A stretch of 64,000 nucleotides of DNA, taken from contig NC_079879.1 in assembly GCF_029227915.1 (NCBI RefSeq), forward strand, positions 14,324,001 to 14,388,000, read 5' to 3'. The position numbers and the translations under genes are program-made. Source of the stretch: Hydractinia symbiolongicarpus. Lineage: Eukaryota > Cnidaria > Hydrozoa > Anthoathecata > Hydractiniidae. Numbering within the stretch: the stretch's first letter is position 1; every line of letters starts with the position of its first letter. The notes under the pieces were generated by a model that made no database searches, was not told the origin of the DNA, and worked only from the letters and a program-made list of their open reading frames with translations. Shown here piece by piece: positions 11,001 to 20,885 of this stretch.

Positions 11001-14000
11001 TTATTTCGCAGTCTCCATCCAACGTAAAGGAAGCTTTTTTAGAAGTAGGGCTTATCACGTTAGTAGGAGTTTCCAAAGAATCTTGCATATTTGTAATAGG
11101 TGTATCATCCAAGTTAGCCATTGTACTTGAAACTTTCGCCTCTTCCTTAATCTCACTACCGTCAAAAACGTTTTTGTTTTTACTCCATGTCCTCCTATGA
11201 CTTTTAATTCTTTTTAAAAGGCCGCTTGGAGTTAGGGGCTCTTTCGCGTTTTCCTTAATGGGTTGCTTTTCAGGAGTTAAAGATACATCCATATTACCAT
11301 CCGTTTGGTCAAATATTGAAACTCTTGGTGACGAAATATTATCTGTAAAACTCGAAGGATCGCTTAGATCATGATGACGAGTGAATATTGAGATTTCTTC
11401 GCACAACAACTCGTCAATCAGTTCGTTAGAAAGAGATAGAATGACTTTTACTTCATCGCCTATGTGGCCTTTGTTCTTTACTAAATCGATTTTAATATTG
11501 ACTACTTTTAAAACTGGTTCTGTAACTATGACAGGCAACTGTACATTCTCGCTTCGTGATAGCTTAAACAGTTCTTTGGAATAATAATGTCGAGTTGATG
11601 TAGGCAAGCAGTACGCACACGACAATAAAGCCACAGCAGTTAAATATCTATCGTGTAAACTATGCTTAAACTGGCAATCAGCAAGTGGAATTAAGACGTC
11701 CGTATAGAGAGTTTCCCATTTGCGCTTCTTAAACTTGTTCCACGCATTTTCAAGAAGAGGCTCAGCGTCAATATAACGACCATGCTGAAGATGAAATTTA
11801 GCTAAATCAATACCTATCACCATGGAAAAATTAAACCTTTTGATATTATCAAACATGTTCATTGACTTTTTTGTTACATCTAGATAAAACTTTTCAAATT
11901 CCTTTTTCGAGCATAAAGCATCCCTCAATTGGTTCGAATGCGCAGAAGCAAATGAACTATTACCAAAACCGCTGCATAAACGTTCAGAAATATTTGTTTC
12001 CTCTGGTGTCTGTGCACGGTAAAAATACAATCCAGTTAAACATCCAAGTAAAAGAAGCTTCTGTCTCATATAATCACACAACTGTGCCATGGTTGCATTG
12101 TATGTTAGATCTTTACTCTCGAAGCTTTCCAAAGACTTGAAAAACTGCATACATGTCAGTATAATCCAGCAAGCAGTGACACCTTCAAATAAATCAATCT
12201 AAAAATATGTCAGAAGAATTTCATATTTTCAAGTCACAGTGACGCTTGTTTTCTGATTAAAAATACTGTATCTGCTTATATTCTGTTACCTAAATAATAA
12301 TGAAACACTACTGCACCATTTGTAATAGAAAATTTTCGCTTTATTTTGGAAATTTATAAAAATTTATTCCCGCAAAAAGTAAATTCAATCGTAAACCGTA
12401 AAAGTGAATTGGAAAATTTCGCTGTTACAAGAGAAAATGTGAATAACTAGTCGGAAATATGAAAATTTTTGAAGAACCTCAAAAACTTTTCCTCTTAAAC
12501 AAAAATGTTTTACGGCAAAATGCAAAAATTCTGCGGTAAAGCTGAACCGCAAAAGTTTCTTCATTAAATTAATTCAATACTTTTGGAGATACCGTTGGAA
12601 TTTTTTTTACCAGACCTTTTTGACCTCGGTGTGTTAGTTAGTAGGTGGGGTGTTTATTTGTAGGTGGAAGTCCTGACCCCTCTGCACTATGCACACAAAT
12701 GAAGAATCCAAGTTACCCAAACTTTATCTTGTTAATTATTTTATATTTGACCATAAACACAGTAATATTATAGTTCCTATAGACTTCCCTGGTCTGCCTA
12801 TCTTCTAACAAGTGCAAATAAAATAATACCACATACTTTTAGCAACTTTAACTCGTGCACAACTGTGAACAAAAATTGCAACAATCTTGAAGGTATTTCC
12901 CATTTCTGGTTTTTCATCAGTAACCTACATTGTCTTGCAAAAAGGTAATTTCTAAAATCCAGTAAACTTGCTTTTCCTGATTTTATCAGATTTCTGTGAT
13001 GCTCCGCAGTTTCTTTGTTTAAGACAACACCATTCCAATATTTAGGCGCAACGCAAAATTTTTCCAACCAATGTGGTAATTCTTAAATAAAATGTAAATA
13101 CAGTAAATCTCTTGACTAAAGCATCAATAGCTCCATTATCAAAAAAATATGCTACAAAACCTTTTCCACTGCAGTTGATAATAAACTGAGATAAAAGTGC
13201 ATCTACTTCATCGTACTGAACAAGTGCATCTTCTTTCAGCATAATACTATGGTATATAAATGCCAGTTCTTCCTATACAAACAAAACGAGAGCTTAGCTT
13301 TTTATTGTGTCAGATATTACATACAGCAATTCCTACCTTAACAAAATCAATGCCTACATCCTGTACCAGGGTTGTCACTCTTTTATTTTTTTGCTGTACC
13401 CATGTAGCATGTAGACGCACTTTACCATATAGTTTTGTAAAATTTTAATTGAGAAGATTTAAAGAGATATCTAATTTTAGAGGGGAAGTGAGAAGTTTTG
13501 AAGAGATGTGGCAAACTTGTGTAATAGTAAGACATGTTGTATATTGTGTTTTTTAAAATGTTACTGCTGTCTGGAAGTCTGCTACTGTTTTAGGACTCAG
13601 AATTTTCCAATGCATGGTAAATTAAAATGATCACACAGCCATCAGCATTTAATATTGACAATTTAGTATACGTAAATCAACTTACATGCACAATAAAGTA
13701 CTCCAAAAATGGCCAGTCTGGGTTTGCATACTTCTCCCGCAAAACTCGAATCTTGTCTTCAAATTGGTCAAGCTGTCTGCCAAAGGAATCTAATAGCAAC
13801 AAGCGCATTTGCCCTAAAAGTGCAATCCAGGATTCTTCAGATTTTGTAAATAAACTTTCTTTGTCTGGTTCCCATAGCTGTATGCATCTAAAGGGGGGGG
13901 AAAGATTTAGCGATAAAGTCAAATGTTAAAAAATAAAAAGAAGAAGTTCATACATGCCTTTCTTGTATTTTTTGTCCAAAATCTGTTTTAATTTTATCAA

Positions 14001-17000
14001 AAACAGAAGTGCGTGGCAGCTGAATTTTCGATTTTGCAGACTTGTGGTTTTCTTGATACATAACATGTATGATGAGCCAATCAGTAATGGAACTTTCCTG
14101 CAGCTGCTGCTGCCATCTTGCAATGCTGTTTTTTACCCAACTTTTATAGGTATCGTTATCCTAACAATATAAAACCTATGAATCATGAGCAACACTGAAA
14201 CAAGCAAGGTGCACAAACAAGTGTAAAAACATAGCACAGTTAGCCTTTTCACAAACTCTAAATTTTTACAGTAGTTCTTTAACTCACTGCTTAATTAATA
14301 AAAAAAATTAAATTGGCTAAAACACTGTCTGTCTTTGATTGTTTAGTTGATCTCACCAACTTTTCTAAGTCAAATAAGGATTTATGAGGTAAAAAAATTT
14401 TGATCGATTGTTTCTATATACCATATTACAGGAAATTAACAAGGCAGAAAATTTTTAAACACGGAATTAACACGAAGGGAATTAACGTGAATGCTTACAA
14501 CAACTCACAAAAAGCATTAAAATAATGTGAATTTGGAAATATGTTTCTCTTTATTTTGAGAATGGATTGAATAATAACCATTTCACAATATCAGCTTCCC
14601 TGCTGCCTGCCTTAATCACATTAGGTGGGTAAACTGTATCTGAAAAATGCGTTGTGTGAGCTTAATTTTGCAATTACTAGAAAAACATATTTTAAACTTT
14701 AATACAGGTTTTAAATTGTTACAAGTAACTTTTTAAAGTCCTGGAAATTTACGTTTATTAGGGGTAATTAGCGCAAGTTTTCAAAACTTGCATTAATTTT
14801 GTGCCTTGTTATTTTCTGGAAAAAAGTATATTTGAAAATTAAGTTACACTATAGGACAAAATTATAGCTTACCAAACAAGCAGTCCAGAAAACATGCAGC
14901 AAATGTTTCCCACCCAGGCTCGAAGCATTATTGACGGAGCTTGACAAATGACTAACATCAAACTTGGAAAAATTGGCTTGCAAAACAACTTGCTTAGGTG
15001 GTCGACCATAAGACCTAAATGTTGTGCCAAAAAAATAAATAATTATAAACAAGAAGAACAATGAAAGGCTGCGTTTTCAGAATGTGACAAAATTGAACTG
15101 ACGTAAAGGAGGACTTGTGTGTTTCAATCAGATAAACAAGTTTGATGGAGAAATACAATGCAGGATTGGATAAAAAAACATTAGAGGTAATGGATTTCAC
15201 TGAGGTTTCTGGTCCCAAGTAAAACGACAGACAAAAATAACAGGGTAAGTCATGTCAACAGCCTAATGTCTGACTCTGACAATACAGTTTGTTTATGTGA
15301 GTTTGTATATTTATAGGTTATAATATATAGTGGTGGGTTTGTTTAACTAATACATATGAATTTTTATGATAGCAGAGTATGGTTTGTAGTTTAACAATGG
15401 CTAGTGGATTTTTAAACCCACTATGGTTGGACGAAGAAAACAAAGAGTTTTTGTTATGGCTCCAAGAAGCCAAGGCATGAAAAGTTGCCCCTTCTGGTGT
15501 AACTGGACTGAAAGAAGTTCATGGTTTACAATTAGCACTACATCTTCCCAATGGAAGCGAAATACGTCGTCAGGTATTTGATACCCTGGATACAGAGGAC
15601 ATGATAAGTGATGATGGGTGGAAAAAGGGTAATAGAATTGATTGAAACTTACTATAGTAAGGATAACATCAAAATATTGAACAATATATCATGTATTATA
15701 AGAAATATAAAGCTAGAATTAAACGTTTTGACATGAAGCTTAGAGAGCACATTCTTGGACTTATTTACTGTGTGGTGCAAATTTTACTAATTCTGACCTC
15801 CGTCTAGTGATGAGAGAAGTTGATGGAGATCAACCAAATGAGATGCACAAACAAGCTAAAAAGGCTCTTAAGAAATATTTTGGAAGTGCTGCAGTCAGAA
15901 GTACTCAGTCATACAACACTGCTGTTTTGAAATCTTGCGCGTAAATTATAAAAGTAACCATTGTTCATTGTTATTTCTGCATGAATTATAAATAATTTTC
16001 TAGCGGTAAAAACTCGTTTGTTTTGTAATTTGATTGGTTAAAATCAGTTTTTAAACATTTCTGGTGGTATATGCAGAAAATAAGTAAAATCAGCCGAATA
16101 TGAGGGTTATTTTTGGGAAGTTATGGTAAAGAAAAAATAAAAAACAATATCAGAAAATAAAAACGCAAAGAAATAAAAGTATATCAACCAACGAAAAACT
16201 CATAATTAGAGATAGTAACAAATGATTAATTTTTTCTTTTGTTCTATGAAAGAAACAATAGTCACCGAACACCCATTCTATACCGAAAATTCATTAACAT
16301 TTAAGAAAAAATATGTACCAATATGCAACCCCTCCTGGAGTAATATTTTTTAAAAGTTTTATCAACCTTTTAACTGACGCTGTGCTAGAAGGGAACATTC
16401 AGAAATATCCACAAGATATAAAATTATATCATATCTCAGGGCAACAACTTACACTATAGAAGCTCCAAATACAAGCTGAATCTTTTTGCAAGTAGAGAAA
16501 ATAAACTTTACCAGCATTAATTCTTATAGTTCAACAGAGCCAAGTGTTTTATTCATGTTCGGTATAGTTCTTAATATGTTTTTTTGAAAGTTCTGCTTTG
16601 TCGTTGAAACTCTGGTCTCACTCTTGGTATGTAAAAATACAGCAAAAGCAGCGCAACGGATGGGTTCCAAGAAACGCGTAAACAAAAGAAATTTGAAAAG
16701 AAACCTCCTTGGGTAAAACAAGTCACACTGGATGAGTATAAAACATATGTTGCATGGAAACAATACCAATCCATAAAAAGTAACTCATCAAATAACGGTT
16801 ACAGAGGACAAGGTCGTGGAACATCGCAATCCCAATGCTGATGGGAAACCATTAACATGTTGTGTTTGTCGTTCAATTGCACATTTTGTTCAAGATTGCC
16901 CCACATTGTTTTGAGAAACAACAAGGCTCAGAAGACAACCAGCAGCAGGATAATTCTACAAACCGCTCATGGGTTGCTTTTGTTAACTCTGACGTTATTG

Positions 17001-20000
17001 AATGCCAAGCATCTGATGTATTTATGGCAGATGATGTTGCATTTAACTTAATGATTCTTGATACAGGCTGCCCACAGAATGTCGCAGAAATAGTCTGGAT
17101 ACAGTGTTTTCTTGATTCCATAAGTACTGATATGTTCAAGGCTGTCATAAACCTTGATAGTAAAAACAAATTTATATTTGGTGGTGGACAAGTCATGAAG
17201 TCTCTGTACACAATTACAGTTCCTGTTTTGGTTGCTGGGGAAATCACATCCTTAAAATTCGATGTTGTTGACACTGATCCTCCTTTTCTACTCAGGAAGC
17301 AAACTATAAAAGCATGGAATCTGCTCATTTATAGAGGACACACTTGTAGTGCCAATTTTGACATCCTCCCTTTGAGTTTCGAAAGAAAGTTCTCAGTGTC
17401 CTTGATAAGCCTGACAAGGAATTTTCGGACATTCAGCATAAATATTCTCAAAATTGTCTGGTGTGTAAACGGTACAAACCGACCATTTCAAGGCCAGCTA
17501 TGGGTAACTCAAATGATCCAGATAAAATGAAATTTAATGAAATAGTTAGTATTGATCTAAAAGAAAGAAAGGGTAAATGGATAATTTACCTTATCAATAT
17601 GGTTACTCGAACTTCCCGCCTTAGAAGGCATTACTACCAGCTCTGTAACAGCCAAGCATCTCAATGCCATCGCTGCAGCCAGAAAAGCTTTTGTGCAGGC
17701 AGAAATAAGCTCAAAGCTTCGCAAAGCTTTAAAACATCCTATTCGCAAGTGTGCAGATATCTTCCATCAACCTGGTAACCAAGTCTTCTATAAGTTATTA
17801 CAAGATAGGCGCTGGAAAATTCGTCATGGCAGTGCTCTTTGCCGTGTTCATCCATGTTGTTTACAGCTTGTTAATAAAATTGGCCACCCCTCATCACAGC
17901 CAGAATTATCACCACAACCAGTTGGAAACAATCAATTAAATATTTCTCAAAATCAGACAGCACAGTATGAGCAGCACCACATTGTAGAAGAAGAAGCTGA
18001 ACAGGAAGTACAACATTCTAATGAACATGTTGCAATTCAACAACCAGAAATCCAAGCTTAACAACCAGAATATAGTCCTGCTATCAGGGTTCTCCCAAAA
18101 CGAGAACAGATAGTGCAATACAACAGTCCTGATGGAGAATGGAAAAAAGTAAAAATTCTAGGCCCTGCTAGAAAAAAGGGTTGGATCCACAAAGATTGGG
18201 TAAACGTTGAGATCACCCCAACCATAAATATTCTATGGATTGAAGTGATGTATCAGAATGGAACTTAGTCGAAGTTCAGTCTCACCAAACAGAGGCTGAA
18301 CCTTCTACTGCTTCTAATTGTGAAGAGGAGATATGTGTTGCTATTTGCTTCAAAGCACAGGACGAGTTCACGAATGCCAAGAGTGAAGAACTTGAAAAAT
18401 GGAAACAGTATGAGGTTTACCAAGAGGTTGCAGATGTAGGTTAAATTGTTGACAGAAAACTTGTACCGAAAGCAAGATATGTCATCCACGGCTTTCAGGA
18501 AAATATTACCATACCTGCTGACTCACCTACCAGCAGTAAAGAATGTATGAGATTAGTGCTTTAATTGCAAGCAAACAATGGACACTAAATTCTATTGACA
18601 TAAAACCAGCTTTTCTCAAGGCAAGCCAATACAACAGGATGTCTTTATTGTTCCACCTTGTGATGCACCCTTGCCAAACACACTCTGGAAGTCTATGGTC
18701 ACACACACACACACACTTTTCTCCTGATCGTATGTGGTATTTTGCAGTATGGAACGCATTACAAAATTTAGGATGTAGTAGATCAACTATCGATTGTGGT
18801 GTTCTTTATTGGAAAGATAAAAAGGATTAACTATGTGGTGTTTTACAAGGTCATGTTGATGATTTCCTATGGGAGGGTACTGATGTTTTTAAAGCTGATG
18901 TCATAGACAAGCTTTACCAAATGTTTTAAGTTGCCATTCAGCTTCATCACATCTTAAATATGTTGGCATTAATATCAGTCAGTTTGAATCTGGACAGCTA
19001 TCACTTGACCAATTTGATTAGATTGAAAAAATTGATCGCATTCTAATCACTCAAGAACATCAACTTCAGAAAGATTCTGTTTGTACCAAAACTGAATATT
19101 CTCAATATTGTAAATTGGTTGGTCAATTAAACTGGGCAGCTACACATACTCCCCAGATATTGCCTTCGATATTTCTGTGTTGACCTCGGCTATGAAAACA
19201 CCCACTGTGTGAAATTTCTGGAAAGCAAATAAAGTGCTTCTAAGGACAGAAGGTAATCCATTAAAGATTCCTCTTCCTAACCTTTCCTCAAGTAAAACTG
19301 ATCGATTGTATGTTACAGTGATGCATCGTTGGCAAATTTGTCATCAGGTCAAAGTTCAGGACAATATGTTGTTTTCCTTTCCGATAATAAGGAACAGGTA
19401 TGCCCATTAGTTTGGAGTAGCAAAGCTATTCGACGCGTTGTTAGAAGTACACTTGCTGCCGAATCCAGTGCCATGGTTGATGCTCTTGACACTGCATATT
19501 TTATGTCACAAGTTCTTACTGAAATGATTTCCACAGACAACATAAGCACATTTAGATTCATGCATTAACTGATAATGACTCTCTTTACCAAAATACTTAC
19601 TCGTCAACAATGGCTGCAGAGAGCTGAGTTGATATTTTTGTCATAAAAGAAATGATTTTGTGAAAAAAACTGTCAAGCCTAAAATGGACTCCTACATTCA
19701 TGCAACTTGCAGACTCATTGACAAAAGTTGGTCAGACCCAACAAAGCTGACAGCTGTTTTGGAAACTGGAAAGATTGGATGGAGATACTCTTGATACACT
19801 TTCACGAACCTTTGGTTATGTTTTGATTTTGTTTTAGGGCATTTGCAGTGTTTCTATGCATTTGCTGCCGTATGTTTATATTACTTGTTACAAGAAAAGA
19901 GAGAATGAAAATGTCAACATCCTACTGTCTGACTCTGACAATACAGTTTGTTTATGTGTGATTGTATATTTATAGGGTATAATATATAGTGGTGGGTTTG

Positions 20001-20682
20001 TCTAGCCTTACTAAAACATGCAAGTTTTTAATCCATGGGTAGCAAGATTTAGAGATGATTGCTTAAGTTTCTTAAGGAATGGCCTTCACGATGAAGCTGC
20101 CACAAACATTTATTTGAATCAAACTTCTTTACAGTCAAAACAACAAAGTGAAAAACTAGAATTTCATTTTACATATCTATAATGGTAGCTATCTACCTAA
20201 AGGCATTTCTGATGCAATTTATTTAAGTTCTTTAAAGAGAAATCATTTGAGCAATTTAATGGTCAATTCTTCCTTCGCAACAATGTAGTCATTAATTGCC
20301 AAATATGATGACCATGTTTTACAACGTTTTAAAGATGACGAAACAATAGTTGCCAGTAAAATAAATATCCAAATTTTTCTGTACTTTAAGTGCAGAAACT
20401 TTTATGAATCCCGCATATTTTGGCCCACTTCATAAAACAAAATTAATCCAAGACATTTCAGTTTCAATTTTATGCTTTGATAATAATAAATTTTGCAAAT
20501 TTTCTCATTCATGCAAGTTTTTGTCTGTGAAAGTTTCTGCATTTTATTCCAAAGCTATATTTCAAAACTTTAAAGAAAAAGGCAAGTCATAATCAAATAC
20601 CTTTTCCATTCTACCGCCTCTGCTGGTAATCTTCTTTCAATTTCACTTGATAACTGTTTAAATAGCCGTTCTTCTCCCGAAT
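4685..20682 (-). CDS. TRAPPC10: TRAPPC10 (TRAPPII complex subunit, Trs130 family), 15 of about 16 coding exons
   Basis: TRAPPC10 is a large subunit of TRAPPII, the Rab GEF and tethering complex of the Golgi and recycling endosomes. Coding exons in transcript order: 20682-20601, 15014-14873, 14160-13958, 13887-13686, 13272-13161, 13081-12837, 12198-10787, 10524-10395, 10280-9798, 9443-9331, 9200-9077, 9029-9023 (7-nt microexon, inferred), 5756-5665, 5515-5456, 5089-4685. All junction phases agree and the sum is 1270 codons including the TAA at 4687-4685; vertebrate TRAPPC10 is about 1260 residues. Anchors: VEWKR|SYGRPPK, IQLPRTSVFDKIK, RLLLLDSFGRQLDQFEDKIR, EDALVQYDEVDALLSQ, LLDFRNYLFARQC, HELKLLK, and the C-terminal beta-rich region. 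The exon 12198-10787 carries a long Ser/Lys-rich linker. Introns hold Copia and Harbinger remains. The first exon (about 20 residues) was not found. Identity is sure; exon 9029-9023 is less so. Confidence 0.9.
5456..5515 (-). CDS. TRAPPC10: TRAPPC10 exon (HDDEKNLGC to YLHP)
   Basis: 60-nt exon with acceptor tttctttcag and donor CCG|GTATGT. It is in phase on both sides and open only in the expected frame. Confidence 0.8.
5665..5756 (-). CDS. TRAPPC10: TRAPPC10 exon (VFIRKL to FNTK)
   Basis: Acceptor tatctgcag before 5756, donor CCAAG|GTATTT at 5665. Encodes FIRKLIKLLDLDSVEEEE then LECLFKVNFNTK, matching the family's VFF.WELKW...LHCRFSVGF. Confidence 0.82.
6138..6897 (+). pseudogene. Harbinger-associated Myb/SANT-like protein, broken
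   Basis: One frame runs the whole length and reads RRESWTAIANNLNKV (SANT-like tryptophan helix), then REHFASLQKRYAKR, an acidic/lysine-rich stretch, and a glutamine-rich coiled coil after 6600 (QQQQSDQQQL). Two in-frame TAA codons (about 6253 and 6478) interrupt it. Such proteins help the Harbinger transposase bind DNA and enter the nucleus. The part from 6487 on is open for 136 codons. No upstream ATG in frame is obvious. Confidence 0.7.
7088..7981 (-). pseudogene. PIF/Harbinger DDE transposase (DDE_Tnp_4), frameshifted
   Basis: The N-terminal part (7981-7600) reads FRFHKSNIYKLLETLQ and GALCIFLKRFAYPCRFGDL, as in harbinger transposases. The catalytic part reads LNNCWGF.D (first Asp, in a different frame near 7540), YNGHKHVHSIKFQSVVIPSG, EGRRHDCALL (second Asp) and VRVSVEWIF (Glu). 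At least two frameshifts fall around 7530-7600. A 12-nt motif (tatccattcaa) is triplicated near 7150-7180, giving a repeated EWI in the protein next to the catalytic Glu. Inactive. Confidence 0.85.
9023..9029 (-). CDS. TRAPPC10: Probable 7-nt TRAPPC10 microexon
   Basis: GAAGATG lies between acceptor ataacattcag and a strong donor GTAAGAGG. It starts in phase 0 and leaves 1 nt, exactly what exon 5756-5665 needs (G|TT). The upstream intron would be only 47 nt, so this is a model, not a certainty. Confidence 0.45.
9077..9200 (-). CDS. TRAPPC10: TRAPPC10 exon (KFIKVTLCG to SSDDEL)
   Basis: Acceptor ttatttttag before 9200, donor GAACTG|GTAATG at 9077. KFIKVTLCGVNPVYLVFSS aligns with the family's KYVQVCVQNLSELDFQLS. 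Confidence 0.82.
9331..9443 (-). CDS. TRAPPC10: TRAPPC10 exon (INFWYVWLK to CRGN)
   Basis: Acceptor ctacattcag before 9443, donor AATAG|GTTAG at 9331. Encodes RLDCIFYEPFQVSNETI. Its last 2 nt complete Arg with the next exon (R|KFIKVTL). Confidence 0.82.
9798..10280 (-). CDS. TRAPPC10: TRAPPC10 exon (IKNEGKY to SQSQHE)
   Basis: Acceptor ttttttttag before 10280, donor CACGAG|GTTAG at 9798. Contains EGKYNLQSLRCVVGNLTL, VVDYLLTGSKQRLHVTLLNG and ERVGIFFDVVAP. Beta-sandwich-like C-terminal region. Confidence 0.9.
10395..10524 (-). CDS. TRAPPC10: TRAPPC10 exon (DSISSAEE to EVTVSAK)
   Basis: Acceptor tttatag before 10524, donor GAAG|GTAATT at 10395. Encodes EMLTSGRKITLTPGINEV, matching the family's LEPG.N.ITF strand. 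Confidence 0.88.
10787..12198 (-). CDS. TRAPPC10: TRAPPC10 large central exon
   Basis: Acceptor tatttttag before 12198, donor TCTCA|GTGAGT at 10787. 1412 nt. It begins IDLFEGVTACWIILTC, continues through a helical-repeat region (KFHLQHGRYIDAEPLLENAW) and ends in a charged, Ser/Lys-rich linker. The linker looks poorly conserved and is probably disordered. Confidence 0.9.
12837..13081 (-). CDS. TRAPPC10: TRAPPC10 exon (LPHWLEKF to ELKLLK)
   Basis: Acceptor tatttaag before 13081, donor AAA|GTATGT at 12837. Contains YWNGVVLNK, LLDFRNYLFARQC and VHELKLLK, which align to the family in order. Confidence 0.92.
13161..13272 (-). CDS. TRAPPC10: TRAPPC10 exon (EELAFIYHS to NCSGK)
   Basis: Acceptor ttgtatag before 13272, donor AAAAG|GTTTTG at 13161. 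Contains EDALVQYDEVDALLSQF, a highly conserved family block. Confidence 0.9.
13686..13887 (-). CDS. TRAPPC10: TRAPPC10 exon (CIQLWEPDK to EYFIVH)
   Basis: Acceptor ccctttag before 13887, donor CAT|GTAAGT at 13686. Contains ESWIALLGQMRLLLLDSFG and DQFEDKIRVLREK, close to the vertebrate sequence. Confidence 0.92.
13958..14160 (-). CDS. TRAPPC10: TRAPPC10 exon with GC donor
   Basis: Acceptor tattgttag before 14160. The exon runs DNDTYKSWVKNSIARWQ... ITDWLIIHVM ... IQLPRTSVFDKIK and ends GAA AG|GCATGT at 13958. The only in-frame junction uses a GC donor. GT sites nearby shift the frame. Confidence 0.88.
14873..15014 (-). CDS. TRAPPC10: TRAPPC10 exon (SYGRPPK to FWTACL)
   Basis: Acceptor acatttag before 15014, donor TTG|GTAAGC at 14873. 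Contains SYGRPPKQVVLQANFSKF and HVFWTACL, the family's conserved N-terminal block. Confidence 0.9.
15015..15252. other. TRAPPC10 intron sequence left of Copia
   Basis: I saw no exon here. The open frame on the minus strand does not match the expected TRAPPC10 N-terminus, and the true upstream exon is at 20601-20682. Confidence 0.6.
15253..15354 (+). repeat. 5' LTR of Copia element
   Basis: TGTCAACA...TACA, about 102 bp, near-identical to 19912-20018. Confidence 0.75.
15397..15960 (+). pseudogene. Copia gag, broken
   Basis: ATG 15397 opens MASGFLNPLWLDEENKEF, then stops. Other frames continue with KYKARIKRFDMKLREHI and DGDQPNEMHKQAKKALKKYF, typical of Copia gag spacing. At least three frame breaks. 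Confidence 0.65.
16640..17400 (+). pseudogene. Copia gag C-terminus, zinc knuckle and aspartic protease
   Basis: A basic linker is followed by a CCHC-like knuckle (CCVCRSIAHFVQDCP) and a retropepsin core with ILDTGCPQNVAE (Asp-Thr-Gly). The best frame, 16862-17400, is open. Confidence 0.75.
17440..18260 (+). pseudogene. Copia integrase, internally deleted
   Basis: C.RYKPTISRPAMG and FNEIVSIDLK mark the entry to the catalytic core; most of the core is missing. After about 17640 it resumes with HLNAIAAARKAFVQAEISSK and GNQVFYK, then a Gln-rich C-terminus. Confidence 0.7.
18300..19810 (+). pseudogene. Copia reverse transcriptase and RNase H, broken
   Basis: Fragments include EELEKWKQYEVYQEV, RKLVPKARYVIHGFQE, SIDIKPAFLKA (19 codons after 18590) and an RNase H region SDASLANLSSGQSSGQYVVF with LVWSSKAIRRVVRSTLAAES at 19329-19568. 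Many stops and frameshifts. Confidence 0.75.
19912..20018 (+). repeat. 3' LTR of Copia element
   Basis: TGTCAACA...AACA, about 107 bp. Differs from the 5' LTR by scattered substitutions and small indels, so insertion is not recent. Confidence 0.75.
20019..20600. other. Intron stretch with possible old coding remnants
   Basis: A plus-strand frame starting at 20029 (MQVFNPWVARFRDD...) is open for about 50 codons and then stops; other short frames follow. I do not recognise a family. Probably an old repeat remnant. Confidence 0.3.
20601..20682 (-). CDS. TRAPPC10: TRAPPC10 exon (N-terminal, ends VEWKR)
   Basis: Acceptor aattttcag before 20682 and donor AAAAG|GTATTT at 20601/20600. It encodes EERLFKQLSSEIERRLP then AEAVEWK, and its last 2 nt complete Arg with the next exon, matching the family's LPREP.EWRRSYGR. 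It was found upstream of the Copia insertion, which therefore lies in this intron. Confidence 0.85.
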
Positions 20683-20799
20683 CTGAAAATTTAAGAAACT
20701 TGCATCATTTATGAAACAGGTAATGTCCATGTTCAAGGGTTAACACCCAATACAATTGTGCAAATAAAAACAGTGGATTTCCTCTTGTCCATTTTTTCC

Positions 20800-20885
20800 A
20801 TTAAAAATATACCCTGTCCAACTCATGCTAGCATGGAAGATGTTAAGCTATGATGTAGATAATGATGATAAGGATTATGATGAGG
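20800..20885 (-). repeat. Short interspersed repeat with CCATGCTAGCATGG-type palindrome
   Basis: The minus-strand reading ttccatgctagcatgagttggacagggtat is the same family as 25227-25340, with a (atc)n-like flank. Confidence 0.6.

Larger units (their letters stand above)
15253..20018 (+). mobile_element. Decayed Ty1/Copia retrotransposon with ~100-bp LTRs
   Basis: Direct repeats 15253-15354 and 19912-20018 both begin TGTCAACA and end CA, and share a long block around gactctgacaatacagtttg. Between them, in Copia order on the plus strand, lie gag, zinc knuckle/protease, integrase, RT and RNase H fragments with many frameshifts and stops. A tRNA-binding-site-like atgatagcagagt sits just inside the 5' LTR (about 15366). 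About 680 bp (15960-16640) between gag parts is unrelated. No target-site duplication is evident. It lies in the TRAPPC10 intron, antisense to that gene. Confidence 0.85.

Noticed and set aside
15015-15218. Minus-strand ORF as TRAPPC10 first exon
   Set aside because: Its peptide does not match the family N-terminus, and the exon at 20601-20682 does, with the right phase.
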